Of a stretch of 64,000 nt of DNA, positions 1 to 13,353 are shown piece by piece (the first letter of the stretch is position 1; each line of letters opens with the position of its first letter). Location: the NCBI GenBank assembly GCA_023846275.1, contig CM043874.1, forward strand, positions 23,905,630 to 23,969,629, written 5' to 3'. A program made the translations under genes and the position numbers. The DNA comes from Vanilla planifolia (lineage: Eukaryota > Streptophyta > Magnoliopsida > Asparagales > Orchidaceae). Below the pieces are notes generated by a model that was given only the letters and a program-made list of their open reading frames with translations, ran no database searches and was not told the origin of the DNA.

Positions 1-1927
1 AAGTAGTTCTAAAGGCTAAATAATGGTTGAACTGTCACATCAGAGAACATGGTTTGTTGATAATATGTAGGGACATAAATTATTTGATTTATTAAGTGGA
101 TAGCAATGTCATAACTATCCAAACAGTTTGGAGGGTACAAATACAATTAGACTGTCTTTTACATTTGATCTAGTAGAATGTCATTATGTACATATCAAGT
201 TAGACCAACCAATATCATGTTACATAAACATGATTGGCTTAAGATTAACCAAATAGAAAATCTTATGTGAATCATACTTTTCCTTGGTAGCCTAATTTTT
301 TTTATTTATGAAGAACTACAGGGGCACAAAAATATATGTGATTGACTTGAATCTTGAATTGAGGATCTTGTGAGGAATAATAAAGATATTTAACAATTAA
401 TGACTACTAGGGAGGAAGCATCTAGTTTAATAAAATCTTAGAGTAATTTTATCTTGAGTGTATTTAAGTTTATTTTTCCTAAGATGAAGAAAAGACAACA
501 TCTTTTTAAGAACATGTAAAAGATAAACAAAAGGACCCAAAATAGTATTTCCTAAGATAAGGGGGTCATTAAGGTGATGAAATTGCCCAAATAATAGCTA
601 AAACAAATGGTGCATTTTACAACTAAAAATTTCCTTAAGACAGAGTGAAAGAAGTACTATAAAAATTGATGAAAGCTTTAGTAAGAGGAATTTCTCATGA
701 GATATAGAAGACTTGAATCCTTTCAAGATCTAGCGAGTAACCTTTAGTAATTTATATAATCTTAATGGTAATTAAGGCACACAAGATCAATAAAAGGTCA
801 CTATGAATAACTATAGGCAAGATCAAGAGGTTGTGAGCACTTCCATGACTTCAGCTATGATTTCAATGGGAGTTTATACAAATTGATTTTTGGAATACTC
901 AATGAAATAATTTTATTTATCCAAAAAACTAAAGAATTTCTTGTACAACCTTGGAATGGTGGCCATCACCCACCACAGTTCAATTTTGATGATTAAGAAA
1001 AAGGTTAAGGATGAAGTGGAAGTAATATATAGTTTCTAGTTATGAAATGCCCAAGTAATGGTGAAGGTGGTGATAAAATAAAGCATGATGCATTCAATGG
1101 AAGAACTAAAAGGAATAATTCAATTCCGTTATAGATTCATGCAAGAAGTAGGTAGCTTATATGGCTAAACTACCAAAGTATTTAGTAGCTAAGATGGTCT
1201 CTAGTGTGCAACAATGATGAAGGCAAAGGAGAACACCTTTGGTAAGATTGTGTGCATGTAGAGGGATGTGGAGATTCTTTTGTCCAATAATGAGGACTCA
1301 TTGTAGTATTTATAAAACACCTAAGATGATCTTTAATTGAGTAACATTAAAAATGAGATAGTTAAACAACTTGTGGATGAACCATGGGCTTGCCTTGATA
1401 ACCTCTAAGAGGGTATAAATAAATTTGTTATAAAAGTGCTAAAACAAATCCTAAGTTGAAGAGTTTGGGATTGTCAAATATGTCTTACTACTTATGAAGA
1501 TATACATACAAACCTAATTAATTGAGACTCATTAAAAAATCATGCATTTGATATGTTAGCCATCAATTAAGTTGGAGCTACATCACTCATAAGAATAACA
1601 ACAAGATTAATAAGCATTGGAGTGGTAGGGAAAGCAATATCTGGAGTCCAAAGCTTGATTCTATGATGCTTAACTACAAAGCAAATCAAAATGATAGAAG
1701 TAGTTAGAAATAAGTTATATACTTTACTTTTTTTGTCCCCTTATTGTCTAGCTTTAGAACTATAACTTAATATGAATTTATAGAATTATGTCTTCTTTTT
1801 TTACTCCAAATTTATGGTATACTTTGCTTTTTAATTTCTAGGTTTGGATACTAAGACTTTTTGCTTATGCATTGTAAATTTAGCTTCAAGTTAAATTCTA
1901 ATGACTAAGAGTCTTATCTAAGGAGAA

Positions 1928-1945
1928 ATATATATATATATATAT
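1928..1945. repeat. (TA)n microsatellite
   Basis: Short uninterrupted alternating T-A run inside the AT-rich left flank. It has no gene association. Confidence 0.8.
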
Positions 1946-4039
1946 GCATGAAAATAGATGACTAGTAACATAACTAAGGGTGACATCAAACAGGTATTGA
2001 ATTGTTTGTAAATGATAGTCTTTTTCAAAAACTAAAAAACCATATATGAGGTATTAGGGTCATTGATGCAAAGTTAGATTAAATTGTTAAAACACTAGGG
2101 CATCTTACTAAGGTCTTAAATAAGTACATTTTTTCTTATTCTCAACTTTTTACCTAACTTTATCTTATTAGGTATATTTTTTTTCTTTTTACTTCATTTC
2201 TAGTTAAACTAGAAGCTTGAGTTTGGAGTTTGAGAGACGTATCAAGTTCAAAGAAAGTAGTTTAAACTCTTATGACTTTTGGAAACCATTAAACGGATGT
2301 AATCTCACTAATTATGTTCATAAGAAAAGACCAATATATTAGGACTTTTATAGGGATATTCATAATTTTTACTATCTTATTTCTATTAAGATTTTGTTTT
2401 TCCTTTTATTGATGTGAATTATATATTCATTGGAAAGATATTATATAAAAGAAGAACAAAAAAGTTAGGATCTTCATAGGTTAAGAATACAAAATGTAAA
2501 AATAGAAGAAAAAAATAAGATAAATTATCTTAACCAACCTAGCATGATTTAAGGTAGGGTTGGTCAAATATATAAGATTTAAGATGCTCTGTGGTTGGAT
2601 ATTTTCAGTAACTTCTAGCCATGTTTTATCTAAGGTGATCTAATAGGGGAAGCCAAGGAAGATAAGTCAAAAGTAAAGAAGAAATAAGAGGATTTCTAAG
2701 CTTGGTTTAAGAAGAAGAGAAACTTTATTTCTAGTGTAGACCTCTAATTGATTAAAAAGTTAGGAGATTCTCTTATTTTGAATATAAACTTAAAAGCATG
2801 TTATGTAATAAAATGAAGTAATTTATAAGCATGCTCATAAATGATATTTCAACTAAGAACTTATGTTATTTATATCTTTTAAATTAAGTTTTTTCATGTT
2901 AAAATTTAGTTATGAATTTACTATTTAGGTGAATAAAATGTAAGCCACAAATTCTAAAATATTCTTAAAAAATTTGAGAATATATTCATGTGAAGGAGAT
3001 TAGATAATTGAATAAAAATAAATTGTATATGTGATGATTTATTTATAATTATAGCAAGTTTTAATAAAATCTTATCTTATGCTTGAGTTGATTGTTATCA
3101 TTGTGTATTTATGTGGAAGTCAGGAAAAGGATAAAATGATGTGTATTTTGATTTCAATGTTGAATTTATTTTAAATAGATTCCTTGAATGTTGATGTAAT
3201 GAAATTACATTTTAGCTTTTTATATGTAGCAAGTCATGAGAACTTATATTTATATCCACACTTAAAATTTGCATCTTCATGGCACCTTTCAAGTTTAATA
3301 TCTTGATAAAATTTGAAATTATATGGAATGATGTAGATGTATTCCAAATTATCGTTAAGCCTAAAATTTATGACATAATGTAAGTTTATGTTTTAGATGA
3401 TATTATTATAAACCTTCTGATTTTGCCATCTATATTTAAAAAAAACTATGATTTATCAAAAAAATTACTACTTATTAAAAATATAATAAGAGTATAATGA
3501 TGATGAATCTAGCTCAAAACTTAGTGATGAATATTTTTAGGTGATATTATGAAAAAAGGACCCTAAATGGCTTTTAAGAAAAACAAAACTATTATGCTTC
3601 CGTATTATGAGTTTTAAGAGGCTTGGGTTGGCTTTGAAAAAAGGCAAAGGGCTATGTTGGTCTCAAGTGCAACAAAAAGGATGGTTTTGGTTGAATTGGT
3701 ATATGTCATTAAGAAAATACTTAGATTAATTAATAGGCTTGATTGGCTTGGATTAGGTTAATAGAATTATTGATTTGACTAAGAGAACCTAGGATTTGAA
3801 ATTTTAATAGTAAGAATTTAATATTTAACTATCTTATGTTTGAAATTTAAATTTTTTAGATTTAAAATTTAAATACCTAAGGTTTGAAATTTGAATATTA
3901 GATAAGGTTAAGTACTCAAGTAACCATAGTCAAAATTGATAATAAGTTGTGACTTGAATAAACCTTGGGTGAGGTTAAAGATAGCATAGGAATTAAGTAT
4001 ATATTATGATTAAATAATTCCTAAGAGTAATGTTTTTTG

Positions 4040-4750
4040 CATGAGGAAACCCTAAGCTAAAAAATGAGGTTAAATTGATGACATAAGTACTTACCTTAAG
4101 CAAACTTGGGATAAGGGCATGATTTAAGGAGTCTTTCAATCAGAGCTTGGATGAGGGCTGGTAAACCCTAACGTTTCTTGGCTTAATGGGTAAGATCATG
4201 CGTAGGCCTAAATTAGGCTCTTAAGCCATGGATTAATGCCCTACATGATGGTCTGAGAGGTGCATGTAACTAAGGAGAAACCTTTAGAAAGAGTGAAATG
4301 ACTCAAGTTATTATGTGAGATAAAAAAGAGTCATTAATGAAACTCATGTGAATCATGGTTGGAGAAAAAATGCTATGACTTTAAGAGCTTGAGTCGAAAA
4401 TTTAAAACTCGAGTGAGTGCTCAAGTGATAACCTAAATATGCTAAAAGATTCTAATGATACTCCCTTAATTAAAAAAGTGCAAGAATTATATATAGATAT
4501 TAAAAACTTGATGAGAGAAGACAACCAAAATAAGGTAATTAGGTTGTGGTAAGAATCTAATGTTATCCTAAATACATAGTAGGGTATTCTAGAAACCATA
4601 GATAAGCTAATTAAAATTTTGTAGAAACTATAGATTACCCTAAATAGTAGAGTAGGGTTTGAAGAGAACCTTAGATGACTAATTTAATGGATTAGGGTTT
4701 TGAAACAAACCTTAAGATGAGCTACAGCACCAACTAATCATATCATAACA
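4040..4750 (+). repeat. Diverged dispersed repeat, copy a
   Basis: This segment aligns in the same orientation with about 9050-9670. Shared stretches include the pattern around 'ctcttaagccatggattaa' against 'ctcttagtccatagattaa', the 'aactcatgtgaa' type motif, and several 'agtagagtagggtttgaag'-like phrases. The copies are strongly diverged, so edges are approximate. They could be old terminal repeats or two members of a non-coding repeat family. No coding sequence is visible in either. Confidence 0.5.
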
Positions 4751-7700
4751 TAATGATGACATAGACTTATGATAAAGTCTCACATACAGATAATCAAATT
4801 AAAGTTTTAGGTATTATCATGGAGCATAAAATGAAAACTCACATAAGAAAATTTTAGACCAACACATGAAGTTCACTTCAAATAATCATGAATATTATGA
4901 AAAAAAAAGTTTGTGCAAATATGTGAAGCATCTAGAGATTCTATTTGGATTTCAAAATAGTGTTGTCATTGGTTATTTTATGAAGTGGGTGTTAATAATT
5001 TTTTACTTTTGTAAAAATATATGTTAATGGGTGCTAGTGGTTATAATAAATAAACATGTATAAATAGCATCAAAATTTAAAATAAAATTATATAATTTGA
5101 TTATTTGAGTTATCCTCTTTTTGTACTTAATGGTTTGAGTGTTGGTGAAGCTTGGTGGCTTTTTTTTCATAATGCAACTCTGTTACAAGTACATTTGATG
5201 AGTGTTACCCTTCTTCCTTTCATCTTTCTTAACTCATTTATCATCATTGATAATCATATTGAACATTGAATGATATATGATAGTTTATGTTAGGTTTACA
5301 ATATTATAATTTAATTTATTGTGATAAATTTTAACTTTGGATGGAATTTGGATCATGTGACTATTTAAACATATTATAGCTTGTGTGAACATGTTTCTAT
5401 ACATGTTATAAGTTTCTTTGATATCATATATATACTAGTATGGTTTTATTGATTACTTAACTTGGGTTGAAGCCATCTTTGAATCAACTAGGTGACTAGT
5501 TGAGATGAAGACATGGTTCATTTTAGACAACATGTCTAAGCATTATGATCAAATTGAGAGATCATGCTCTTAGTTTAAATGTCAATCTTAGGAAGTAAAA
5601 TGTGGTTAGCCAAGTACTTTGACTGATGCATAGCTCCAATTGCATTGAAGAGAAAACAATGCTACAAAAAGTCAAGTATGACAATCATTATCCCATTCAT
5701 TTTTTACATCACAAGATTACTTATCCTATACAATTATTTCTATGGTTTCCTTTGACCTTAGCTTGGTTTACATTCCAAACATAAATGTTCTCACATTCAA
5801 ATCCTATGTTTATAAATCTCTATTCTAGCATTCAATTTAAAAAGTCTAAGTTTATTAAAATCTTAACTTGTCTTAGTATTAACTTAAAGCTAATTGTATT
5901 TAAGAGTTAACCTTAAATTCTCCAAACTTAAACCTCTCAAGCAACTCTATAAGAAATCTAAGAGCTTTTCTTGTCCTAAATGCCATCTAAGATCATTTCT
6001 AAGGGCTCTTCATGTTTCTAAAGTCCTTGGTCAAGCCTTTCAACTCAACCTCAATGCTTAATCTGAGAAAACAAGCAACTTTTGGCTACAAAAGATTACC
6101 ATTGGAATTGGCTTAACTATATTTCTGACCTATGTCCAAGGGTTAACACATGAATTTTCACATATATACTAATGGTTATGTCCTAAGATTCTTTCTAAAG
6201 CTACCACATATTTCCAAGTATAATTAAAGTTAACTTATTACTTTACTTAAACTTAATCTCATCATCTACTACGATCCATCCTCTTATTTTAGCACGTAAA
6301 ATTTAATTGTCACATTTTTCTAACCCCTTATCCTTAAAAATTATGAGTTGCCTAAATCATTCCTCTTCCAAGCTCTAGTCATGCATAACAAGATCATCAT
6401 ATTTAAACTAAAATGAAGTATAGTCAAGGAAATCTTCTACTCTAATTATTCATGGGTATGATATCAATAATCTTTCATAGATAACACAAAACAATTATGA
6501 TCATACCACCAAGATATTTTTAATATATTTTCATTCTTAAGCATGTGTAACTCCAACCCTTCTTATTAGTGCAAACTATGATATTAGACAACTGGGTCTT
6601 CTTTCAAGGCTTAATACTAAGCCTCAATCATTTCTAATTATTTCAACAAAGAGATGCCTTTTAAGATAAACCAATCTAGGTTTTTATCACAATGTCACAA
6701 CTTTGGCTAACATCCTAACTAATACATCACCTTAACCTAATTAGCCAAACTCTCAACAAACCTAGCTTTCTTCTAAAGCCTTAAACCATTCCCTTCAAGG
6801 TTCCTTAACAAGAACACAAGGGTTATTTCTCGTCTTAGATACCATTTAGGTTCATCCAAAGTCTAAGTCAAGCATCCTATGGCTTAACCAAGCCTTATTT
6901 CTATCTACACAAGCAAAATAGACACAGAATGCTTGGCCACAAAAAGCCCAAAGGTTTTTAGCTATGTTTTTAAGTTTCATTGTAGAGTTCATTACATAGT
7001 CTAGGTTAATTTGGATCAAGGCTTTGTTCTCAATGTCCTAACCTTTGTTTTATTAGTATATCACAAACTTTTATCATCATGTAATAAATTAATTTAAAAT
7101 TTAAGGTAATCTTATCCAGCCAAAATTTTCATCATTAAGCATGCGATTTTATATCAGCAAATCACAAATTTTATTATAGGATTTGATTCACCTAGCATGA
7201 TGTCTAGCAAAATTGTAAGGAATTCACATATTCTTTACCTTAATTTCATATTATGGTTTATCCCAAATAAGGAAACCAAGCAACATCATGCCTTGTTTAC
7301 AAACTTGGCTTTTTATTCATTATCATCATGTCAATTTGCATCTCTAAAGCACGTAATGTTTGCATAAATTTAAATGAATCTCAATCATAGTAAAGAAGAT
7401 TTTGATATCATATTTCATTACAAATTAATAAGTTTGTATGTAGTATATTACTTAAGACTAAATTTCAAAATACCATGCAATAAACCTAAAACCCTAAAAT
7501 GATTTTCTTAGTTAAGAAGAAGCGTTGAACATTCATCGTGTATGCAATTGAACATAGTATAAATTTGGATTCAATTTAGTATGCTTAAATCACAAAATCA
7601 TAACAATATATCTTGGTTTTGATTACTTACATATCTTCAATGGACTTGAATTCAAACTTCAAGCAAAGAACATATTCATATCCATATAAGTATTCTTCGA

Positions 7701-8249
7701 ATCATGATTTATATTACATTTCTCTTTCAACTAGTTAAGGTATGTTATTTTTGTTGTATTATTTACCTATTGTCATAGTACTTTATTTGATGATAACAAA
7801 TCATAAATATTTTTAATCAATTTATTTAAACAAATTTTTAAATTTTAGATAGTTAATGCTCATATTCATTCGATAACTTAAAAAAATGATAAGCAAAGAT
7901 AAAATCTCATAAAGATCATCCTGGTTGGAGTGAAAAATTATCAAGAGATATATTATAAATTTAATTTAAAATATTTTAATTTTACTTTAATTAGAATATT
8001 AAAATTAATTAAAATATTTATGATAATAAATATAAATTAATTTAAAATTAATCATCTTAAAAAAATATTTAAGATTTTTAATATCCTTGATCTGTCTTAT
8101 CTTGACTATTATTTTATCTTAATCTTATCTTTAAAAAAATTTCTTTAGATTGCATAAAAAGTTATCAATTTATTTTGTTAAAAATTTCTCTTATTTATAG
8201 ATATTTTTTAATAACTAAAAGCACTTATTAAATAACTAAAATAGTCATT

Positions 8250-8530
8250 ACTATTTTTTTCAACTTCTGTACTTTTCAATTGAAGAATTATTAATTAAAT
8301 AAAATATTCTAATGACTTGAAATAATAATTAAAAGAGTCGTTGTGTAGGTGTCAATTGACTATAAGTGTTCAGGAACATTTGATAGTGAAAACTGTGCAA
8401 TCAGATGGATGACAATCAAATAGTACTATGTAGAAATAAGATTTGATAAGGATTGTAAAATCTGAAACATGCTCTAATGATAAAGTTTAAATCTTATGCA
8501 TGGATGAAAGATGGTTTGTGATTGGAGCTT
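8250..8530 (+). repeat. Diverged direct repeat, first copy
   Basis: Aligns in direct orientation with about 10590-10870. Both copies contain a 'cacttgaaataatggcta'-type phrase, a 'gttgt(g/t)taggtg/agcc' segment and a 'cggatggatga'-like segment followed by 'agatttgat(t/a)a(a/g)ga'. Both are non-coding and lie between the inverted arms described at 7767-11786. Confidence 0.5.
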
Positions 8531-8597
8531 ATCACAATTATTATGCCTTTGTAACAAATTTTGAATCAACCTTAATAGAAGATATCTTATCTTTCCC

Positions 8598-9030
8598 TTT
8601 TGTTATCATCAAAAGAGAAAGATTATTATAATATGAATCTCTAATCATTATACTTTATCTGATGTTAATAAATCATAAATATTTTTAATAAATTTATTTA
8701 AATAAATTTTTAGATTTTAAATAGCTGATGCTCATATTCATGAGAGAACTTAAAAGAAGAAGAGAAGTAAATGTGAATCTTATAAAGATCATCCTCATGA
8801 TTTTTTACTTTAATTAAGATGATTTTCATAATATTTCATCTTTTCTCATCTTCTTCTTTAAGTTATCCCATGAACCAATACATTAGTTATCAAAAATCTA
8901 AAAATTTATTTAACTAAATTTATTAAAAATATTTAAGATTTATTATTATTAAACAAAGTACTATAACTAGGAGTCAATACTATTATAATCTATCCCTTTT
9001 GATGAACAAAACTCTCATGATATATTAGGA
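8598..9030. repeat. Foldback (palindromic) MITE-like element
   Basis: Two imperfect inverted arms, about 8598-8780 and 8835-9030, surround a short loop. The outer arm ends carry 'tttgttatcatcaaaag' on the left and the complement of 'cttttgatgaacaaaa' on the right. Inside are paired A/T stretches around 'aaatatttttaataaattt'. The structure could fold into a long hairpin. It is non-coding, and its family is not recognised. Confidence 0.6.
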
Positions 9031-9049
9031 TTAGACTAAGGTTATTGAG

Positions 9050-9670
9050 GACTTGCTCAAACCTTATGTACACTTAGAGCGAGGTTAGATTATGATGAGA
9101 CTCTTAATTAGATCTTTGATAAGAGTTGGTTGAGATAAAGAACTAGGTATTGGGCTTAGGAGTGATGCTAAATTCAACTAAGGTGTTCAATAAACACTTG
9201 GATTATTGGTTAAACTCTGATTTAGTTTGGTTTGATGATTGAGATCATGAGTCACTAAATTAAGCTCTTAGTCCATAGATTAACATCTCATATGATGTTT
9301 GAAGAGGTGTTTGTGACTCAAGAGAGGTCTTTAAAATGTACTAATGGAATTCATGTGAACTTAAGCTAAAGTTTATAGACTATAAATTTGAGGGTTTGAG
9401 ACAAGAATATGTAACTTGTATGAGTACTCTAATGATAATTTAGATAGAAAAATAGACTTATTTTGACTCCCATATTAAAAAAAGGACATGAACTAAACAT
9501 GTGTATAAAGAAAACTAGTAAGAAAGGGTTACCCTAGATAGATTAATTAGGATTTGAAAGAAATCTTAGGTTAGCCTAGATAGTAGAATATGATTTAAAG
9601 AGATCTTAGATAGTTTAGTTAATAGATCAGAGTTTGTAAGAAATCTTAAGATCCTTTAAAGGATGGATTA
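9050..9670 (+). repeat. Diverged dispersed repeat, copy b
   Basis: Direct-orientation partner of about 4040-4750. Homology is patchy but runs across the whole segment, ending near 'gtaagaaatcttaagatcc' against 'gaaacaaaccttaagatga'. It lies in the block that only unit 1 retains. Confidence 0.5.
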
Positions 9671-10589
9671 AGATTTGATAACTCTAAATATTTATGATTA
9701 AAACTACACAAATACAATATAAGCTAGTCTATTTGATAATGACATAAATTAGAATATAATTGACCTCGATTAATAGACTTCTCAAATAGAGAAAAATAAG
9801 TTAGATATACTAGATGATAAGACTCCTATTATATATGGAGGTTGAAGTATGGTTTAGTAAGATGAAGTGAATACTAAGAATAAACATTTTAATTTCTTAA
9901 AATATATTAAAAGTAACAATTTTAAAATAGATTTTAATAAACTTGAGTAAATCTTTAAAAGTGATTTTGTATAAATTCTAATTATAGTTTAAAACATTTT
10001 AATTCTCTTTTAATAATAGATTTTTATAGAATTTGTGAAACAAAAAATCAACAAAAATTAAAAAAATACTCTAACAATTCTATGTGATTCACCTAAAAAG
10101 TAAGCTTACGTCCACCGCGATAAAAATAAGGTAAAAACAAAACACTCAATAAGAGACTTTTGTAAAAAGATAGATAAGCTTAACTCTCATAACAATGAAA
10201 TAAAAAGGACAGATTACTATGACCTTATAATAAAATAAAATGATAATAGAAGAAAAACATTCAATAACATAAAATCAAAATTAACACAATCAAAACTTTA
10301 GGTTTGAAAAAAATGATTAATGAGGCATAAATATTTTAATCAAATCAATTAGAAATAGAGAAAATTGATAACTTAGTTAATTTGAAAAAAAAAAGCCAAA
10401 TTTTGGAGTTTGATAACTAAATGATGCAACGTATAGAATTAACGAAGAGCATGGGCTAATAATGGCTTAAATGTTATAGCTTGAAAAGTTGTTTAGATTG
10501 TGCAAAAATTCATAAATCAATTTTGTTCAAGAATTCTACAATTTATAAATATTTCTAACATGTAAAATAATTTGCCAAACAAACAAATT

Positions 10590-10870
10590 AGTCATTACAG
10601 TTTTCTTCTGCATATGTGAATTTAATAAAAAAGTTATTATTTAATTAAAATTTTTAACCACTTGAAATAATGGCTAAAAGAGTTGTTATGTAGGAGCCAC
10701 TCGATTAGACTGATTTGGGACCATTTGATCACAAAAAATTTTGTGATCGGATGGATGAGATTCAATAGGCACTATTTAGAAATTAGATTTGATTAAGACC
10801 ATTAAATCTAAATTGTGATCTGAAGACTAGATTTAGATCTTATGTGTGGATAGAACATGGATCATGTAAT
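10590..10870 (+). repeat. Diverged direct repeat, second copy
   Basis: Partner of about 8250-8530 in the same orientation. It shares the same series of motifs but is clearly diverged. No coding potential is seen. Confidence 0.5.
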
Positions 10871-11786
10871 CCTAAAATGGTATGATCGAATAGAGGGTAT
10901 AATCATACATTACAAAAAAATGAATGAGAATGGGATCATTTGATCATGAAATTGCACGATTAGACAATTTCGATTACTATCATAATTTAGAAGTTAATCA
11001 TGTGCTTTGCATTTTAGTTCAAAATGTTATATATGAAGAATTCTTATAACTTTATAATAGTTTGGCAACACTTTCTAATTGACCTATTTTTAGCCACACT
11101 TTGGTTCACTCGGTAGTTGATTGCTTGAGTTGCCAGTCAAGCATTAGGTACTTAATATACAAATATGGTACTGATCTAACAACTTCATAAGGCATTTTCT
11201 GAGTTATACCCCTTATCCAAATTGGCTAATGAGATTTACGTTCCTATCTTAACAATCACAACCAATCATATTTAGGATATAATTTTTTAACTTGATGATA
11301 GAATGTGTATAAATGATAAGTATATTATTTTTTTAATTTTATTTGCTATTAATAATAATAATATTATTATTATAATATGCTTTTTGTAGTAAGTTTATGA
11401 AAGAAGATTTTTACAATACCATCAAAGATCAAATGATTCAAAATAACGTGATCCATACTTAGTCTTGAGATTATTTTTTTAAATATCTAATTTAAGTGAA
11501 ATTTAATTTTTGTATCTTACAAAAATGATTTTAGTTAAGCTTAACATTTTAATAAAAAATATAAATATTTAAAATTAAATTCAAAATACTTCTCTTTGTA
11601 GTTTATTATTCCAACCAAGATAACATTCATGAGATTTCATATTTACTTTTATTTTTAAAATTCTCTCATGAATACGAGCATCTACTATCTAAAATTTAAA
11701 ATTTTACTAAAATAAGTTCATTAAAAATACTTAAGATTTATTACCATCAAACAAAAGACTATGATTAAGGATTAATAATACAATAG

Positions 11787-13353
11787 AATTAAATGTCTCA
11801 TTAATAGAAGATCATGGGTGACCATTTGTAAGCTTAAGCTTATAGTGGTTAAGCACCATGCATTGTTAGGAGTCCTTGAGCCCTATGAGATGGTTCATGT
11901 GATTGATAAGCTCAAGTTAAAATTGTCAAATCATGTATAGAGGATTTAAGGTTGGTCGAGTGCCACTATAGACATTGCGTGAGATCGTGGATGTTCTAGA
12001 GTGCTTTTTAGAGTGTCACTGGTTGATGAGAACTCTTATAGCCTTATAAGATGGTCCATATGATTGGTAGAACTTAGGTTATGGATTGCCATATCATAAG
12101 ATGAGATAGAAGTATTAGACTTGCATTGAGTATCTTAAGGGCTTTGGAGAGTGTCAGATTATTGTTACTATACACCTTATGGGATTGATTATGATTTTGT
12201 TAATACTTGTTAGGCCCATATGGATATGTGAAGGCTAGTGATATGGTTTTATAAATTGACTTAGCTTTGTACGATATGTTTTTTTCTAATTTCTTTCACA
12301 TGTTAATAATTACACTTTGTTATTATACTATTACATAAATGTTTTATTAGTAGAATATGAGTTTGGTTATTAAACATAACTCATCTTCTTTATATTATTT
12401 ATAAGTATTTATTATTGCAATATTAGAGTGGTAACCAAAGCTATTATCATAATAAATCTTTTTATGTGGTAGTGTTTTGATATATTCTAATCATAGCTTT
12501 AATCATCGTTAATATTAATATGTATTTATTAGACTTACATTATATGTATTATCTATATTAGATATGGACTATACTAAATTCTTATTTTGATAATTTATAT
12601 GATTATTTATGATATTATATTATATAGATATGATTATTTATAAATATAGATCGTTTTGATACAACACATATTTTGGTGTACTAGATAGATTACTTAACTT
12701 GAGATGAATCAATTCTTGGCTAAACTAAAGTCTTAATTACAATAGCAATATGGTTGATTTTTTGGTGGCACATCGTGCGCTTGTTGATCAAAGTTAGTTA
12801 TTGTGGTTCCCAATTTGAATGTTAAGTCTAAGAAATAAAAAATGATAAACAAAATGCATTGATTAATGTATAGATATAATTGTATCATAAGAAAAAATAA
12901 TATTGCACAATAGAGATGTAGCATATTCACTCTTTGATTCAATAGGAAATCTATATTTGCCTTTAGTGTTGAATTATTATGATTGGACTTATTCAAGTAT
13001 CTACTTTGGATTCTCTCCAACATGTCAACCGAAAAAAAAAATTAGAAGAACACCTACGGGGCTCTAAGTTCACCCAAGTGCCTTCCACGTTCCCGATGCT
13101 TAGACATTTGTCTTATTTGATTCAAAAACCTCATCAATTATTTGTTACTATTAATATCACCTTTTTAAGATTTCTTATACCGAAGGATTTTCTTTGGCCA
13201 AAAATCTTATAAAATATAATTTTAACTAAATTTCAGAACTAGAAGACATTTCCAAAGCTAAAAGTTAAAAAGGGATAAAGAGCTTCTACCTTCATCGCAC
13301 AAACGAGACTTGTTCTTCCATCCTTCCTTGGTATACTAATCCACATCAATGTC
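11787..13353. other. AT-rich upstream region of peroxidase copy 1
   Basis: Apart from the degenerate repeat at 11830-12230, this region shows no recognisable gene. Two frames of 77 and 96 codons (12979-13212 + and 12733-13023 -) overlap each other and have no domain. Base composition rises in GC only from about 13050 and again from about 13340, close to the promoter. One base here (13081, C in units 1 and 3, G in units 2 and 4) is a useful marker between units. Confidence 0.6.
11830..12230 (+). repeat. Degenerate short-period tandem repeat in leader
   Basis: A phrase of the type 'cctatgagatggttcatgtg' recurs near 11881, 12042 ('ccttataagatggtccatat') and 12175 ('ccttatgggattgattatga'). Each is followed by a similar 'gatt-gata/gta-agctca/aactta' context. 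The period is about 130-160 bases. It is present in every complete unit. This looks like an old minisatellite or part of a decayed transposon; no protein is encoded. Confidence 0.45.

Larger units (their letters stand above)
1..4998. other. AT-rich left flank, no gene recognised
   Basis: This stretch lies outside the tandem array and has no second full copy in the window. Both strands are densely interrupted by stops, and the only long frame, about 65 codons near 4400-4600 on the - strand, has no recognisable domain. There is a (TA)n run at about 1928-1945. The last 700 bases contain a diverged repeat that recurs near 9.05-9.67 kb. The remainder looks like old, decayed intergenic DNA; an ancient transposon origin is possible but I cannot show it. 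Confidence 0.6.
6754..11215. other. 4.46-kb block present only in unit 1
   Basis: In units 2, 3 and 4 the sequence passes directly from the equivalent of 6753 to the equivalent of 11216, with junctions at about 23393, 35538 and 47730 and a single shared T at the break. The block is non-coding and very AT-rich. It contains a palindromic foldback element (8598-9030), related inverted arms, two degenerate direct repeats (about 8250-8530 and 10590-10870) and one copy of a repeat also seen at 4.04-4.75 kb. One of its inverted arms has its partner outside the block at about 11605-11786, and that partner is kept in units 2-4. This favours loss from those units over gain in unit 1. Confidence 0.85.
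7767..11786. mobile_element. Possible non-autonomous element bounded by ~180-bp inverted arms
   Basis: The arm at about 7767-7945 is closely matched by the reverse complement of about 11605-11786, including the phrases 'ctatctaaaatttaaaa' and 'ccaacca(g/a)gat'. Both arms also resemble the foldback element at 8598-9030. No transposase-like frame is present between them. Either this is a 4-kb non-autonomous DNA element with long terminal inverted repeats, or two independent members of one family lie in opposite orientation. No clear target duplication was found. Confidence 0.35.

Noticed and set aside
11100..11160. Short hairpin with 'tgcttga...tcaagca' considered as an RNA gene or terminator
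   Set aside because: The stem is only 7 bp and has no conserved RNA features. Such stems occur by chance.
12733..13023. 96-codon - strand frame upstream of the peroxidase
   Set aside because: Hydrophobic, low-complexity translation with no recognisable family. Its conservation between units only reflects the recent duplication.
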